64,000 bases of DNA from Kaistia defluvii (GTDB taxonomy: Bacteria; Pseudomonadota; Alphaproteobacteria; Rhizobiales; Kaistiaceae): positions 124,001-188,000 of the forward strand of contig NZ_JAPKNI010000003.1 in assembly GCF_026343955.1 (NCBI RefSeq), given 5' to 3'. The notes beneath the pieces are model-generated. The model saw only the letters and a list, made by a program, of their open reading frames with translations, did not search any database and was not told where the DNA came from. The position numbers and the translations under genes are program-made. Below are positions 42,826 to 52,746 of the stretch, in pieces. Numbering within the stretch: position 1 is the first letter of the stretch; each line of letters starts with the position of its first letter.

Positions 42826-42971
42826 CGTTTCATTGTTCCTGATCAACGCGCTTTCGGGGGGAACCATGGCACGCTCTCCTGACGAACGCCTGAAGCAGCG
42901 ATGGGGCGGTCTTCAGCAAACCGACAGCATCGGACGCTAGGCAGGAGGATGGCGAGACGGGTGACCTTGGG

Positions 42972-43631
42972 ATGAGAGTTCTACTGATCGAAGACGATGC
43001 AATCCTCGGAAAGGCCGTGCGCGAGCAGGTCGCGGCTCTCCACTCGGTGGACTGGGTGACACGGCTCGATGCGGCGCGCGAACATCTCCAAAGCGCGGCA
43101 TACGATCTTATCCTGCTCGACCTTATGCTCCCGGACGGACTGGGCATCGCCTTTCTCAAAAAGCTTCGAGCCGAGGGCAGTGTGACACCGGTCATCATCC
43201 TGACGGCGCTCGACCAGATCTCCGACCGCATCGCGGGCCTCGATGCCGGTGCCGACGACTACATGATCAAGTCGTTCGATCTGTCTGAACTCTCCTCGCG
43301 GCTGAATGCCGTGGCGCGGCGATATAGCGGCAACCCGAATCCTCTCATTGAGATCGGCGACCTGCGCATCGATCTCGCCGCCCGGACCGTGATGCACGGT
43401 GCGCGCCCGGTCGAGCTTACCGGGCGCGAATGGGCGTTGTTCGAAGCATTTCTGCAGCGGCCCGGCATCGCGATGACCAAGGCGCAGCTCGAAGACCGGC
43501 TCTATGCGTTCGGCGCAGAGGTCGAGAGCAATACGATCGAGGTTCACGTCAGCAGACTGCGCAAGAAGCTCGGCCACGGCGCGATCGATACAGTGCGGGG
43601 CATCGGGTATCGTCTTGGAATAGCAAGATGA
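42972..43631 (+). CDS. OmpR-family response regulator
   Basis: This 219-residue protein has a receiver domain (Asp8, Asp9, phospho-acceptor Asp50 in I-L-L-D-L-M-L-P-D-G) and an OmpR-type winged helix DNA-binding domain. The usual K-P-F after the last strand is K-S-F here. It is translationally coupled to the histidine kinase (ATGA) and diverges from the PepSY-led redox operon across 146 bases, its probable target. Confidence 0.9.
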   Translation: MRVLLIEDDAILGKAVREQVAALHSVDWVTRLDAAREHLQSAAYDLILLDLMLPDGLGIAFLKKLRAEGSVTPVIILTALDQISDRIAGLDAGADDYMIKSFDLSELSSRLNAVARRYSGNPNPLIEIGDLRIDLAARTVMHGARPVELTGREWALFEAFLQRPGIAMTKAQLEDRLYAFGAEVESNTIEVHVSRLRKKLGHGAIDTVRGIGYRLGIAR

Positions 43632-44983
43632 TGCGGCCCAGGAGCCTGCAATGGCGGCTCTCGCTATGGCTGGGGCTGGGGCTAACCGTGTTGTGGGCGC
43701 TTGCCGCAGTCGTGACCGCGCAGATGCTGCGCCATGAAATGGACGAGGTGTTCGACAGCGCCCTTGAAGAGACGGCGCAACGCATCCTGCCGCTTGCGGC
43801 GATCGAGATCATCGGGCGCGATGCCGATGACACCGAACAGCGCGTTGCCACGCTCCGCCAGCATGATGAGTATTTCACCTATGTCGTGCGCGATGCGTCA
43901 GACAAGGTTCTGCTGCGATCGCACAGCGCCGACCTCGCTGCATTCCCGCCGTTTTCCGGGATGGGCTTTGCCACGACGCCGACGCACCGCCTCTACTCCG
44001 ACGCGACCCTCCAGCAGAACCTGACCATCACCATCGCGGAGCCCCTGTCGCATCGCCGGATAACCGCCGGACGATTGTTGCTCGGGCTGAGCCTGCCGCT
44101 GGCCGTCATTGTCCCACTCGGCTTGATCGGCATCTGGGTCATTGTCCGGCTGTCCATGACCCCGGTTCGAACCTTCCGCTCGCAGATCGAGGCGCGCGGC
44201 GGCGGTGATCTGACACCCATCGACGCGGAGGACCTGCCTTCCGAGATTGGCCCCGTCGCCAAAGCAGTCAATCACCTCCTCGACCGATTAACGCGCACCT
44301 TGCAGGCCGAGCGCAGCTTGGCGGCCAAATCGGCCCATGAGCTGCGGACACCGGTGGCGGCAGCACTGGCACAGGCGCAACGCATGATCGCGCAAGCGCC
44401 GGACACCGCCACGCGCGAGCGCGCCGAGGATATGCAGACCGCCCTGCGGCGCCTTTCTCGCCTCACCGAGAAACTCATGCAACTGGCGAGAGCCGAGGGG
44501 GGACGCCTTTTCGCTGAAGTGCCTGTCGACATCGGCGCCATCCTGCGGATGGTCGTGAGCGAATTCGACGGGCAGGTCGAGATGGCAGGGCGCATCGACC
44601 TGACGCTGCCAGACGCTCCGGTATTCTCAAGCATCGACGCCGACGCCTTCGCCATCCTGGCCCGGAACCTGATCGAAAACGCCCTCAAATATGGCGTGCG
44701 GGACGAGCCAGTCGCCGTCACCTTGTCGGCAGACGGCTGTCTGCGCGTCACGAACGCCGGCCCGGTCGTGCCTCCCGCAGTGCTTGCGCGGCTGAGCGAG
44801 CCCTTCGAGCGCGGTCAGGCCCTGGTGCGGGGGGCCGGCCTCGGACTCGCCATCGCCCGGACCATCGCTGCCGGAACAAATGGACGGATAGAACTCCAAT
44901 CTCCCGCGAGCGGCAGAATTGACGGGTTTGAGGCAAGGTTCTTCATAGACAAATCATCATCAACATTCGATGCCAGATGCTGA
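43628..44983 (+). CDS. Sensor histidine kinase
   Basis: This 451-residue protein has a membrane helix at 13-35, a periplasmic sensor of about 110 residues, a second helix and HAMP segment near 150-225, an H-box in K-S-A-H-E-L-R-T-P, an N-box in N-L-I-E-N-A-L-K-Y-G and the G-box G-A-G-L-G-L-A-I-A. It phosphorylates the partner response regulator. Its ATG at 43628 overlaps the regulator's stop. The stimulus is unknown; the target operon suggests a redox or metal signal. Confidence 0.9.
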   Translation: MMRPRSLQWRLSLWLGLGLTVLWALAAVVTAQMLRHEMDEVFDSALEETAQRILPLAAIEIIGRDADDTEQRVATLRQHDEYFTYVVRDASDKVLLRSHSADLAAFPPFSGMGFATTPTHRLYSDATLQQNLTITIAEPLSHRRITAGRLLLGLSLPLAVIVPLGLIGIWVIVRLSMTPVRTFRSQIEARGGGDLTPIDAEDLPSEIGPVAKAVNHLLDRLTRTLQAERSLAAKSAHELRTPVAAALAQAQRMIAQAPDTATRERAEDMQTALRRLSRLTEKLMQLARAEGGRLFAEVPVDIGAILRMVVSEFDGQVEMAGRIDLTLPDAPVFSSIDADAFAILARNLIENALKYGVRDEPVAVTLSADGCLRVTNAGPVVPPAVLARLSEPFERGQALVRGAGLGLAIARTIAAGTNGRIELQSPASGRIDGFEARFFIDKSSSTFDARC

Positions 44984-45001
44984 AAGGCAACTCCGGAGAC
45001 T

Positions 45002-46267
45002 ATGGACACTGACGCCCTGCTCAGCCGCCTTGCGGTATCTCTTTCGATCGGTCTGCTGATCGGCCTGGAGCGTGGATGGCATACCCGCAACGAGGAAGAC
45101 CATCAGCGCGCGGCAGGTCTACGAACGTTCGCGCTGACCGGTCTCACTGGCGGCATTACCGGCGCTTTGGCCCGGCAATTCGACTCAGGCCTTGTGATCG
45201 GTCTTGTCTTCCTCGGGTTCACCGCGGCATTCGCCTCCTACCACTGGCTCGAAGCGCGGGCCGAACGAAATTACAGCGCGACATCCGTCATCGCCGGCAT
45301 AGCCACGTTCCTGTTGGGAACGCTTGCCGTCGTCGGCGACCTTGCAGCCGCCATCGCCGGGGCTGTTGCCACGGCTGTGCTGCTTGCCCTGCGCGAGCCG
45401 TTGCATCGTTGGGTCGCATCGCTGAGCTGGAATGAGATCCGGTCGGGCCTGACGCTTCTGGCCATGACCTTTCTCATGCTGCCAATCCTGCCGAACAGGC
45501 CGGTCGATCCCTGGGGCACCGTCAATCCATATGAGATCTGGTTGCTGACCATCCTGATCGCCGCGGTCTCCTTCGCCGGCTACGTCGCCGTCCGCGTGTT
45601 TGGGGACCGCCTTGGCGTCCTGATGACGGCAATTGCGGGCGGCCTCGCCTCTTCGACAGCGACGACCTTGACCCTGGCAAGGCTTGCCCGCCGGCACCCG
45701 GAGTCCAGCACGCTGCTTTCCTGCGGCGTGCTTCTTTCCGGCTTGACCATGATCATCCGCGTTGCAGTCGTGGCGACGGCCTTGAACCCAAGCTTGATTC
45801 CGCATCTCAAATGGCCGTTGCTCATCGGCGGTGGCGTGCTCGCCATCGGCGCCGGGCTCCTACTAATGCAGAGTCGCGACTCTTCTGAGCAGCTGGGCCT
45901 TACGATCACCAACCCGCTGGAATTGGTGCCTGCCCTGAAAATGGGGACGCTCATCACCGTGGTCATGGTGGTGTCGCATCTGCTTCAACAGTCATTCGGA
46001 AATGCCGGCGTCCTGGTGACAGCCGCCGCTTCGGGCATCGCCGATGTGGATGCGATTTCGATCTCCATGGCCCGCCTGGCGTCGCATTCGATCGAGCCCG
46101 GTCTTGCGGCAGATGCGATCCTGATCGCCGTGGCCATGAATACACTTGTCAAAGCCGTGATGGCGGCATGGGTCGGAGGCTCAAGGATCGGCGGGCCCGT
46201 CGGCGCCCTTAGCGTGCTCGGCCTTGCGGCCGGCATGGCAGCGTCTCTGTATCTTGGCCGTTCGTGA
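45002..46267 (+). CDS. MgtC/DUF4010 membrane protein
   Basis: This 421-residue membrane protein has an N-terminal MgtC-like part (L-L-I-G-L-E-R-G-W... L-R-T-F-A-L-T-G-L-T-G-G) and a C-terminal DUF4010 part (G-G-L-A-S-S-T-A-T-T-L-T-L-A... D-V-D-A-I-S-I-S-M-A-R). Such proteins are thought to affect ion or cation homeostasis; the function is not proven. It starts 18 bases after the histidine kinase and may share its transcript. Confidence 0.82.
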   Translation: MDTDALLSRLAVSLSIGLLIGLERGWHTRNEEDHQRAAGLRTFALTGLTGGITGALARQFDSGLVIGLVFLGFTAAFASYHWLEARAERNYSATSVIAGIATFLLGTLAVVGDLAAAIAGAVATAVLLALREPLHRWVASLSWNEIRSGLTLLAMTFLMLPILPNRPVDPWGTVNPYEIWLLTILIAAVSFAGYVAVRVFGDRLGVLMTAIAGGLASSTATTLTLARLARRHPESSTLLSCGVLLSGLTMIIRVAVVATALNPSLIPHLKWPLLIGGGVLAIGAGLLLMQSRDSSEQLGLTITNPLELVPALKMGTLITVVMVVSHLLQQSFGNAGVLVTAAASGIADVDAISISMARLASHSIEPGLAADAILIAVAMNTLVKAVMAAWVGGSRIGGPVGALSVLGLAAGMAASLYLGRS

Positions 46268-46425
46268 ATTGAAGGGGAGATTGCGGCCGGGCATGCGGCC
46301 ACACTTGGGCCTTAATGGGCCGGTCTGGTCGGCTGTAAGCGACGGTTTCGGGGAGAGTGGCGTCGCAGATCTCCCCGAAATCGGGTAATGCAAGCGGGGC
46401 AGCCAAGCGCGGCCGCGCTGTCCCC

Positions 46426-46665
46426 TCACGCGTTGCGGAGCGATGCCACGATCTTGTCTTTTAACATCAGCCGCTGGCGGCGCAGATCGGCCTCGGCTGC
46501 TTCGGAAATGGCGTCGAGACGTGTCTCGGACCGATGAATCTTGTCGTTCACCGCGTCATATTCCGTCAAAACATGCGCAAACTCCGGGCTTTTCGCCTTC
46601 AGGGCATGAATGGCGTCCATCTGGTCTGGGAATTCGTCGCCAAGAGTGTGAGGTGTATTCGACAA
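46426..46665 (-). CDS. YdcH-like DUF465 small coiled-coil protein
   Basis: This 79-residue highly charged helical protein has the DUF465 pattern: F-A-H-V-L-T-E-Y-D-A-V-N-D-K-I-H-R-S-E in the middle and L-R-R-Q-R-L-M-L-K-D-K-I at the end. The family is widespread in proteobacteria and of unknown role. It follows the unknown gene at 46,702 by 36 bases. Confidence 0.8.
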   Translation of the reverse strand: MSNTPHTLGDEFPDQMDAIHALKAKSPEFAHVLTEYDAVNDKIHRSETRLDAISEAAEADLRRQRLMLKDKIVASLRNA

Positions 46666-46701
46666 GGTTCTTTCTCCTTTTTCTGCAATTTCGCCCCGGC
46701 G

Positions 46702-47103
46702 TCAGGGCTTTTCGACGCGCGCGACCTGATAGGTGACAAACGCGCCTTCCCGCCCGACCGAGATGTATTCGCCAAGACGGAAGCACTCCTCGGCCAGGCG
46801 GAAACCGATCTCGTCGTCCCGATCACCCGGCTCGTAATCGAAATACCACTGCCCGCCGGGCTTGCGCCGCAACAGCCCGATGCGGACCGTCTCACCATCC
46901 CGGAAATGTCGGACGCGACAGGCGTCCCGAGATTTCTTCCATTCGAGCGGATCAAGGAACCCTTCGTGGTTGAGCGGAACCAGAAGATCATAGCCTTCTT
47001 CCCGATCTCCCTCCGGATGATCTTTGCCGCGTGCGAGAGCCAAACGCACATGGCGGAAACTCGAGGGTAGTTCTTGTGCCTTGACCACGATCCGATCCTT
47101 CAT
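46702..47103 (-). CDS. Conserved hypothetical protein
   Basis: This 133-residue protein is acidic with no signal or membrane segment: R-E-E-G-Y-D-L-L-V-P-L-N-H-E-G-F-L-D near residue 36 and a W-Y-F-D-Y-E-P-G-D-R-D-D-E-I-G-F-R-L block later, followed by short strands to the end. Similar proteins occur in rhizobia beside DUF465 genes; no function is known to me. The ATG at 47103 is chosen over an upstream start because the added residues lack coding sense. Confidence 0.68.
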   Translation of the reverse strand: MKDRIVVKAQELPSSFRHVRLALARGKDHPEGDREEGYDLLVPLNHEGFLDPLEWKKSRDACRVRHFRDGETVRIGLLRRKPGGQWYFDYEPGDRDDEIGFRLAEECFRLGEYISVGREGAFVTYQVARVEKP

Positions 47104-47187
47104 TTTCCCCCTGATACGCCATTGGCAAAGGAACTTTCTTGATCTGGCGCAAGTGAGATCGAGGCACCCGTCATCCAACGCCGGCCG

Positions 47188-48545
47188 CTACAGGTGAAAC
47201 TCCTGGTTCTGCCGTGGCACCACACTCGGCCAGCGCAGTTCGCGCTCGATCCGGACACGGAGCGCCTCGGAAGCTTCCGGCTCGCCGTGGACAATGAACA
47301 CACGCCGGGGCGCGCGCTTGAAGCCAGAGAGCCAACGCATCAGCTCATTGCTGTCGGCATGAGCCGAGAGCATGTCCAGTTGTGCGACCTCTGCATTGAT
47401 CGGCACCCAATTGCCATGGATTTTGAGGTCCTTCGCCCCTTGCTCCAGCGTACGCCCGCGTGTTCCGGGAGCCTGGAAACCGGAAAGCAGGATCGTGCAT
47501 CTCGGATCGGGGCCAAATGTCTTGAGATGGTGCAACACGCGCCCTCCCGTCGCCATGCCGGAGGCAGCGATGACGATCTTCGGGTATCGGTTCGCCGTGA
47601 TTGCCTTCGAAGCCTCAACATCGTTGGTATACTGGGCGATACCGAAGGCTTCCCGGCATGTCGCATGGTCGAGTTTATGTTCGCGCGGGTGTCGGCACAT
47701 CATCTCTGTTGCGTCGATAGCCATTGGGCTATCGAGGAAGATTGGCGTGGAGGCGATGCGCCCTGCCCGCTTCAGTCTCCAGAAATAGTAGAGAAGCTGT
47801 TGGGCCCGGCCGACGGCAAAGGCCGGTATCACGAGCGTGCCGCCACGCTTCACGGTGCGTTCCGCGATCGCGCCGAGCGCCTCGGCCGGATCCTCCGCCG
47901 GATGGACCCGATCGCCATAGGTTGATTCGACCATGATATAGTCGGGCTCCCATCTGATACGGGATCGGGAAACAGCGCATCGTCGTAGCGCCCGATGTCA
48001 CCTGAGAAAACCAGGCTGCGGCCGCCCCAATGAATCTCGGCGTGCGCGGCGCCTAGGATGTGGCCGGCGTGTCGGAAGCGCAGCGTCAGGCCATTGGGCA
48101 GAGAAATAGTCTTGCCAAATGGCACGATCGAAAATTGCTCAATGGCCCGCCGTGCGTCTTGCGCACCATAGAGGGGCAAGGCGGGGGTATGCTTCGACAG
48201 GTGATGTCTGTTCAGGAACTCGGCGTCTTTCTCCTGCAGAAAGGCACTGTCCATTAGAATCAACTCGGCAACGTCCCGCGTCGCCTCCGTTGCGTAGATG
48301 CTGCCACGAAAACCGTCCCTGACGAGTCGGGGCAGGTATCCGGAATGGTCGAGATGAGCGTGCGTCAGGATGACCGCGTCGATCGCCCCCGGATGAACCG
48401 GAAGCTTCTCCCAATTCAACTCACGCAGGTTCTTGAGCCCCTGGAACAGCCCGCAGTCGATAAGGATGCGGTGGCCGTCGTGTGTCAGGAGATGTTTCGA
48501 CCCGGTTACGGTTCCTGCTGCGCCGAGTGAAGTTAATGTTAACAT
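47188..48545 (-). pseudogene. Metallo-beta-lactamase/beta-CASP nuclease-type gene with one frameshift
   Basis: The 5' part has the metallo-beta-lactamase motif T-H-A-H-L-D-H-S-G and G-H-I-L-G-A-A-H plus F-S-G-D-I-G-R-Y; the 3' part has the beta-CASP and RMMBL parts (S-T-Y-G-D-R, P-A-F-A-V-G-R-A-Q, S-G-M-A-T-G-G-R, S-A-H-A-D). The two parts are in different frames, joining near 47,955 where D-P is followed out of phase by R-I-R-W-E-P-D-Y-I-M. A one-base loss explains it. Unbroken, the protein would be about 450 residues, an RNase J/CPSF-like hydrolase. Confidence 0.85.
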
Positions 48546-48732
48546 TTGCGACCTTTCAAAATCTCGGCCATGTCCAAAATAAAAGATTTCGCCTGCAATT
48601 TGCGGCCCGAAAGCCCCCTCTTTGAACTGAGCCATGCCCTCCGGATGCGGGAGAAAGTGAGCTGTTGGTGCGTTAGGCGTTCCTCCGGTAGGTATCTACA
48701 GCAGAGCCTGGCGGAGCGGGTGGTTTCTGACT

Positions 48733-49233
48733 TCAGCAACGGCGAGTTTTGAAAACCAGACGCCCTCGAATTGCTGTCACGGGGAGGAATGGTCGCTGCC
48801 ACTGCCGGCTATCGATGGACTGGGATCGATTATCACCCAACAGGAGAACATGCTGTGGCGGAACGATGAAGGTGCCAGCCGGCCCCGCCCACGTTTCGAT
48901 ATAAGGTTCAACGAGAACAAGATTATTGACCTTGATACGACCGCTTCCATCAATGTCGATTACGTCTCCGGGTGTACCGATAACCCTCTTGATGATCATC
49001 AAGCCGAGCTCATCTGAAGCGGCAACAACAATGTGTCCCCGCGCAATCGACCTTTCGCTATATACACGGGTGACCAGCGCGAATTGACCCGGCATCAGCG
49101 TCGGACACATTGACCAAGATTGGATCCTTATAACAAAGAAGATCCAGCGATGTACTGTGGCACCAAGGATGGCGCCGAGCATGAGGGCGAACCCAACGAC
49201 AATCGTCGTGCTCACGGCGGATAGCGATGGCAA
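48733..49233 (-). CDS. lepB: Signal peptidase I, short form
   Basis: This 166-residue protein has one N-terminal membrane helix, the catalytic Ser in S-W-S-M-C-P-T-L, the general-base Lys in I-I-K-R-V-I-G-T-P-G-D and L-L-G-D-N-R-S-Q-S-I-D-S-R. It is shorter than housekeeping LepB, like accessory or TraF-type peptidases on mobile DNA. It is encoded 24 bases after the end of the DUF6448 gene and in the same direction, and may process proteins of this cluster. Confidence 0.88.
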   Translation of the reverse strand: MPSLSAVSTTIVVGFALMLGAILGATVHRWIFFVIRIQSWSMCPTLMPGQFALVTRVYSERSIARGHIVVAASDELGLMIIKRVIGTPGDVIDIDGSGRIKVNNLVLVEPYIETWAGPAGTFIVPPQHVLLLGDNRSQSIDSRQWQRPFLPVTAIRGRLVFKTRRC

Positions 49234-49257
49234 CAGTGCGCCTGCGAGCCGACCGGC

Positions 49258-49854
49258 CTAATGATGATGTAACCCATGAACATCGTGTCTATGATGATCA
49301 TGATCCTCACCCTCCGCGAACTTGAAAAAACTTACATATGCCTGAACATAAGCGCGCCCGCCGTCCACGTCGTCAGGATCGTAGTTTTTGAGGCTCATCA
49401 CTTTTGCAAACCGATGCTTCAACTCATCGACGGCGTTAGGAGCGACTAGCTCAATCAACGGGCCTAGGACCCCAGTCTCTACACACTTATCGGCTACGAC
49501 GATCTTCTCATCGACAGGCGTGCCGGAGGGCTTCAGGCCCTCGAAGGGAGCGCCTTCGCCGGCGCGGTGGATTCTTACTAGGCTCTCCAGGAAGAACCGG
49601 TCAGCCAAATCCTCAGCATCTGGTCCAAGCGCGCGCACCTTGATGCTCTGGGCAAAAATCTTGCGCAACTCTTCGGTATCGTCGGCCGCAATCCACTTCA
49701 GTGCATAGTTGAGATCATTGCGCTCCAGTGCCAGCTTTCCATCCTTGACAGTCGGTCCGTCCATAGTGTCGCAATGAGCGCTGACTCTTCGAGGATAAAA
49801 AACAACAGCCGCAAAAGCAGCCAACGCCACTAGCATGACGATCAGCAAGTACAT
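49258..49854 (-). CDS. DUF6448-like exported protein with His-rich tail
   Basis: This 198-residue protein has a signal/anchor helix (3-20), then A-H-C-D-T-M-D-G-P and N-D-L-N-Y-A-L-K-W-I, a pattern of the DUF6448 family. The last 20 residues hold nine His with Asp and Glu, a likely metal-binding tail in the periplasm. Function is unknown. It lies upstream of the signal peptidase gene and downstream of the metal-exporting ATPase. Confidence 0.72.
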   Translation of the reverse strand: MYLLIVMLVALAAFAAVVFYPRRVSAHCDTMDGPTVKDGKLALERNDLNYALKWIAADDTEELRKIFAQSIKVRALGPDAEDLADRFFLESLVRIHRAGEGAPFEGLKPSGTPVDEKIVVADKCVETGVLGPLIELVAPNAVDELKHRFAKVMSLKNYDPDDVDGGRAYVQAYVSFFKFAEGEDHDHHRHDVHGLHHH

Positions 49855-50068
49855 GGTTGAGGTCTCCTATTGCGTTCTCAAATCTATGCAAGCTCGTTTC
49901 GAGCAACGTTGTCGTAGATCAAATGTGGAAGGGGATATAAAACAATTGCGGCGAGCGCCCGCCGCCAGACGCACTAATCGGAAGGTGTATCTCGGTCCGC
50001 TCCTTCAATTGGCGGTGAGCCCGGGGGCCGCAATCGAACTGGCGTCGAGCATTCCACGCCGGACCTGT
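49855..50068. other. Gap with no gene
   Basis: These 214 bases between the DUF6448 gene and the ATPase gene (both minus strand) contain no supported gene. The promoter of the DUF6448 gene should be here; I see no distinct operator or terminator. Confidence 0.4.
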
Positions 50069-52048
50069 TCATGGCGAGGTGGGCGATGCGGCCCGAGTTC
50101 GAAGCGCCTCGCTGTCAGAAGATGGAGGATCGGGCCGGCGTTGAACGGCAGCACTTCCATCACCGCTGCGGATCTTGTCGGACAAAAGGCGCAAACCGTT
50201 CATCACAACCAGAACGGTACCGCCCTCGTGTCCGATCACCGCGAGCGGAAGCGGCAGGTCGAAGAACAGACCGCCAGTCACAAGCAGCAGCATGGCGCCG
50301 ATCGCGACGACGAGATTCTGTTGGATGATGACGGCCGTCCGCCGTGCCAGCCGGTGCGCATCGGCCAGCTTCTTCATGTCTTCCGACAACAGGGCGACGT
50401 CGGCGGCCTGCAGTGCGACGTCCGACCCCGCCGCTCCCATCGCGATGCCGACGTCGGCGCGAGCCAATGCGGCGGCATCGTTGACGCCATCGCCGACGAA
50501 AGCGACCTTGCCATCACGCGCGAGGTCGCCGACCTGGAGCACCTTGTCCTGCGGCAGCATCTCGGCATGAACCTCGTCGGGAGCAAGGCCGAGCTCCGCG
50601 CCGATGCGCAACGCCACCGGCCTGCGGTCGCCGGTCATCATGACGATGCGGTTGACGCCACCGGTGCGAAGCGCGGCCAGCGCTGGGGCTGAGCTGGCTC
50701 TTGCTTCGTCCGCAACACTGACCGCCCCCAGAACGGTCGCACCGCGCCCGAGATAGACCACGGTCTGAGAACTGTCGGCGAGTTCCCGGAACGCCGGATC
50801 ATCGACGGAGGCGCCCATGTCCTCGACGAGGTGAGCGTTACCGGCCCATATCGGGCCGAAGGCATCGTAGCCGACGATGCCGGCGCTCGGATGCGACGTC
50901 ACGTCCACGACCACTGCCGGCTCAACGCCATGAACCAGGGCCTCACGACGGATGGCGGCAGCGATGTGATGCTCGGAATGCGCTTCCAGTCCGGCAAGAA
51001 GCGAAAGGAAACGGCGATCCTCACCATCCAGGGCGACAATGCGCGTGACCTCTGCACGTCCATTGGTCAGGGTCCCGGTCTTGTCGAACGCGAAGGTATC
51101 GACAGCGGCGAGCATTTCGAGCGCACCGCCCCCCTTGAACAGCACGCCGCCTCGCGCCGCGGCAGAGAGCGCCGACAGGATCGCAGCCGGGACCGATATG
51201 ACGATCGCGCAGGGACTGGCGGCGACCAGCAGCGTCGCGGCCTTGTAGAGGGCCTGCTCCCAGTCGCGGCCAAGCCAATAGAAGACCGCAAGGGCCAGAG
51301 CGGAGCCCAGCAGGACGCCGACGGTATAACGCTGGCCGAACCACGCGCTGAAGCGCTCGGATGGCGCCTTCGCTTCCTGAGCCTCGGTGACGAGCTGGAT
51401 CATGCGCGCGATCGTGCTGTCGCCGACCGTCCTGGTGACGGTCATGTCAAGGACCCCGTCAAGATTGACTGTCGCCTCGAAGACCTGGTCGCCCGGCTCC
51501 TTCGAGACCGGCATGGATTCACCGGTGATGTTGGCCTCGTCGATGCCGCTGCGGCCATGCAGGATCACACCGTCGGTCGGCACACGTGCGCCCGGACGCA
51601 GCACCACCACATCGCCGACGGCAAGCTCCGCAGCGGGAACCTCCACGACGGTGCCATCGTCCCTTTTGCGGAAAGCCGTCTCCGGCCGGAGCGCCATGAG
51701 CGCCTCAACAGCCCGGCGTGCGCGTCCCAAAGCCTGATGTTCGAGCGTGGTCGACACGCTGAACAACGTCAGCAGCACCGCGCCTTCGAACGGCGCCCCG
51801 ACGATGGCCGCCGCAACGGCCGCGACGACCATCAGCAGATCGATGTCTAGGATATGATCGCGCCACAACGCCGTCAGGGCGCTCCAGGTGGCCGGAAGCC
51901 CTCCGGCCAAATAGACCATCGCCAGACCGGGAGATCTTAGAATGGAAAGGCCTTCCGCCGGCGGCCAGGTCCCGGCGACGGCCAGCATCATCCCGAGGAC
52001 CGCAATTGCCGACATGACGGTCTGGAAATCGAACGACACGCGTTTCAT
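50069..52048 (-). CDS. P1B-4-type metal-transporting ATPase (Fe/Co/Ni exporter type)
   Basis: This 659-residue protein has the P-type features T-G-E-S-M-P-V, phosphorylated Asp322 in D-K-T-G-T and G-D-G-V-N-D. The transmembrane metal motif is Ser278-Pro-Cys280, and a later helix has H-E-G-G-T (from His607). SPC plus HEGGT defines the P1B-4 subgroup, whose members export Fe(II), Co(II) or Ni(II). No N-terminal metal-binding domain is present. I chose the ATG at 52048, two bases after the stop of the VIT gene upstream. Confidence 0.88.
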   Translation of the reverse strand: MKRVSFDFQTVMSAIAVLGMMLAVAGTWPPAEGLSILRSPGLAMVYLAGGLPATWSALTALWRDHILDIDLLMVVAAVAAAIVGAPFEGAVLLTLFSVSTTLEHQALGRARRAVEALMALRPETAFRKRDDGTVVEVPAAELAVGDVVVLRPGARVPTDGVILHGRSGIDEANITGESMPVSKEPGDQVFEATVNLDGVLDMTVTRTVGDSTIARMIQLVTEAQEAKAPSERFSAWFGQRYTVGVLLGSALALAVFYWLGRDWEQALYKAATLLVAASPCAIVISVPAAILSALSAAARGGVLFKGGGALEMLAAVDTFAFDKTGTLTNGRAEVTRIVALDGEDRRFLSLLAGLEAHSEHHIAAAIRREALVHGVEPAVVVDVTSHPSAGIVGYDAFGPIWAGNAHLVEDMGASVDDPAFRELADSSQTVVYLGRGATVLGAVSVADEARASSAPALAALRTGGVNRIVMMTGDRRPVALRIGAELGLAPDEVHAEMLPQDKVLQVGDLARDGKVAFVGDGVNDAAALARADVGIAMGAAGSDVALQAADVALLSEDMKKLADAHRLARRTAVIIQQNLVVAIGAMLLLVTGGLFFDLPLPLAVIGHEGGTVLVVMNGLRLLSDKIRSGDGSAAVQRRPDPPSSDSEALRTRAASPTSP

Positions 52049-52050
52049 CG

Positions 52051-52746
52051 TCACACCGCCCGGCCGATCAGGGAGCCGATCAATGCGGTCGAGGCCATCG
52101 CGACCGCGCCCCAGAACACCACCCGGATGGTCGGTTTCCAGATGCTGGCACCACCGGCGCGAGCCCCGATCGCACCGAGGATGGCAAGACCGATGAGGCA
52201 AGCAAGGGATACGGTCCATGCAGCCGTTCCGGACGGCGCAAGCAGGGCGACGATCAACGGCAAAGCCGCACCCGCCGCAAACGTGACCGCCGAGGTCAGC
52301 GCGGCTTGAACCGGTCTCGCCATCACATGGCTCGCCAATCCAAGTTCGTCCCGCGCATGGGCTTCGAAGGCATCCTTCGCCATCATCTGTTCGGCAACCT
52401 GCCGGGCCAGATCCGGGGCCACGCCGCGCTGCTCGTAGATCGCGGCGAGCTCGGCCAGTTCGGCCTCCGGCTGCGTCGCCAGCTCGTGACGCTCCCGCGC
52501 CATGTCGGCTTCCTCGGTATCGGCCTGCGAGCTGACGGACACATATTCGCCCGCCGCCATCGACATCGCCCCGGCTACGAGTCCGGCAACACCGGCCACA
52601 AGAATCTCATGCGAGGCGTTGGTCGCCGCGGCGACACCGACGATCAGGCTCGACGTCGAGATCAGGCCGTCATTGGCGCCCAGTACAGCCGCCCGAAGCC
52701 AGCCTATGCGTTCGATGAGATGATTTTCCTTGTGAAGGGCGCGCAT
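52051..52746 (-). CDS. VIT1/CCC1-family iron/manganese transporter
   Basis: This protein of 231 residues has the VIT1/CCC1 layout: L-G-A-N-D-G-L-I-S-T-S-S-L in the first helix, then A-G-A-M-S-M-A-A-G-E-Y-V-S-V-S-S-Q, a cytoplasmic metal-binding helical segment with E-x-x-D residues, and three more helices. Family members move Fe(II) or Mn(II) out of the cytosol. It is co-transcribed with a P1B-4 ATPase and preceded by an Irr box, as in the iron exporter MbfA, but lacks the ferritin-like domain of MbfA. The ATG at 52746 is chosen. Confidence 0.88.
   Translation of the reverse strand: MRALHKENHLIERIGWLRAAVLGANDGLISTSSLIVGVAAATNASHEILVAGVAGLVAGAMSMAAGEYVSVSSQADTEEADMARERHELATQPEAELAELAAIYEQRGVAPDLARQVAEQMMAKDAFEAHARDELGLASHVMARPVQAALTSAVTFAAGAALPLIVALLAPSGTAAWTVSLACLIGLAILGAIGARAGGASIWKPTIRVVFWGAVAMASTALIGSLIGRAV

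Noticed and set aside
47188-48545. Programmed frameshifting in the metallo-beta-lactamase gene
   Set aside because: No slippery heptamer or following stem is evident at the join; a simple one-base loss or sequencing error is more likely.
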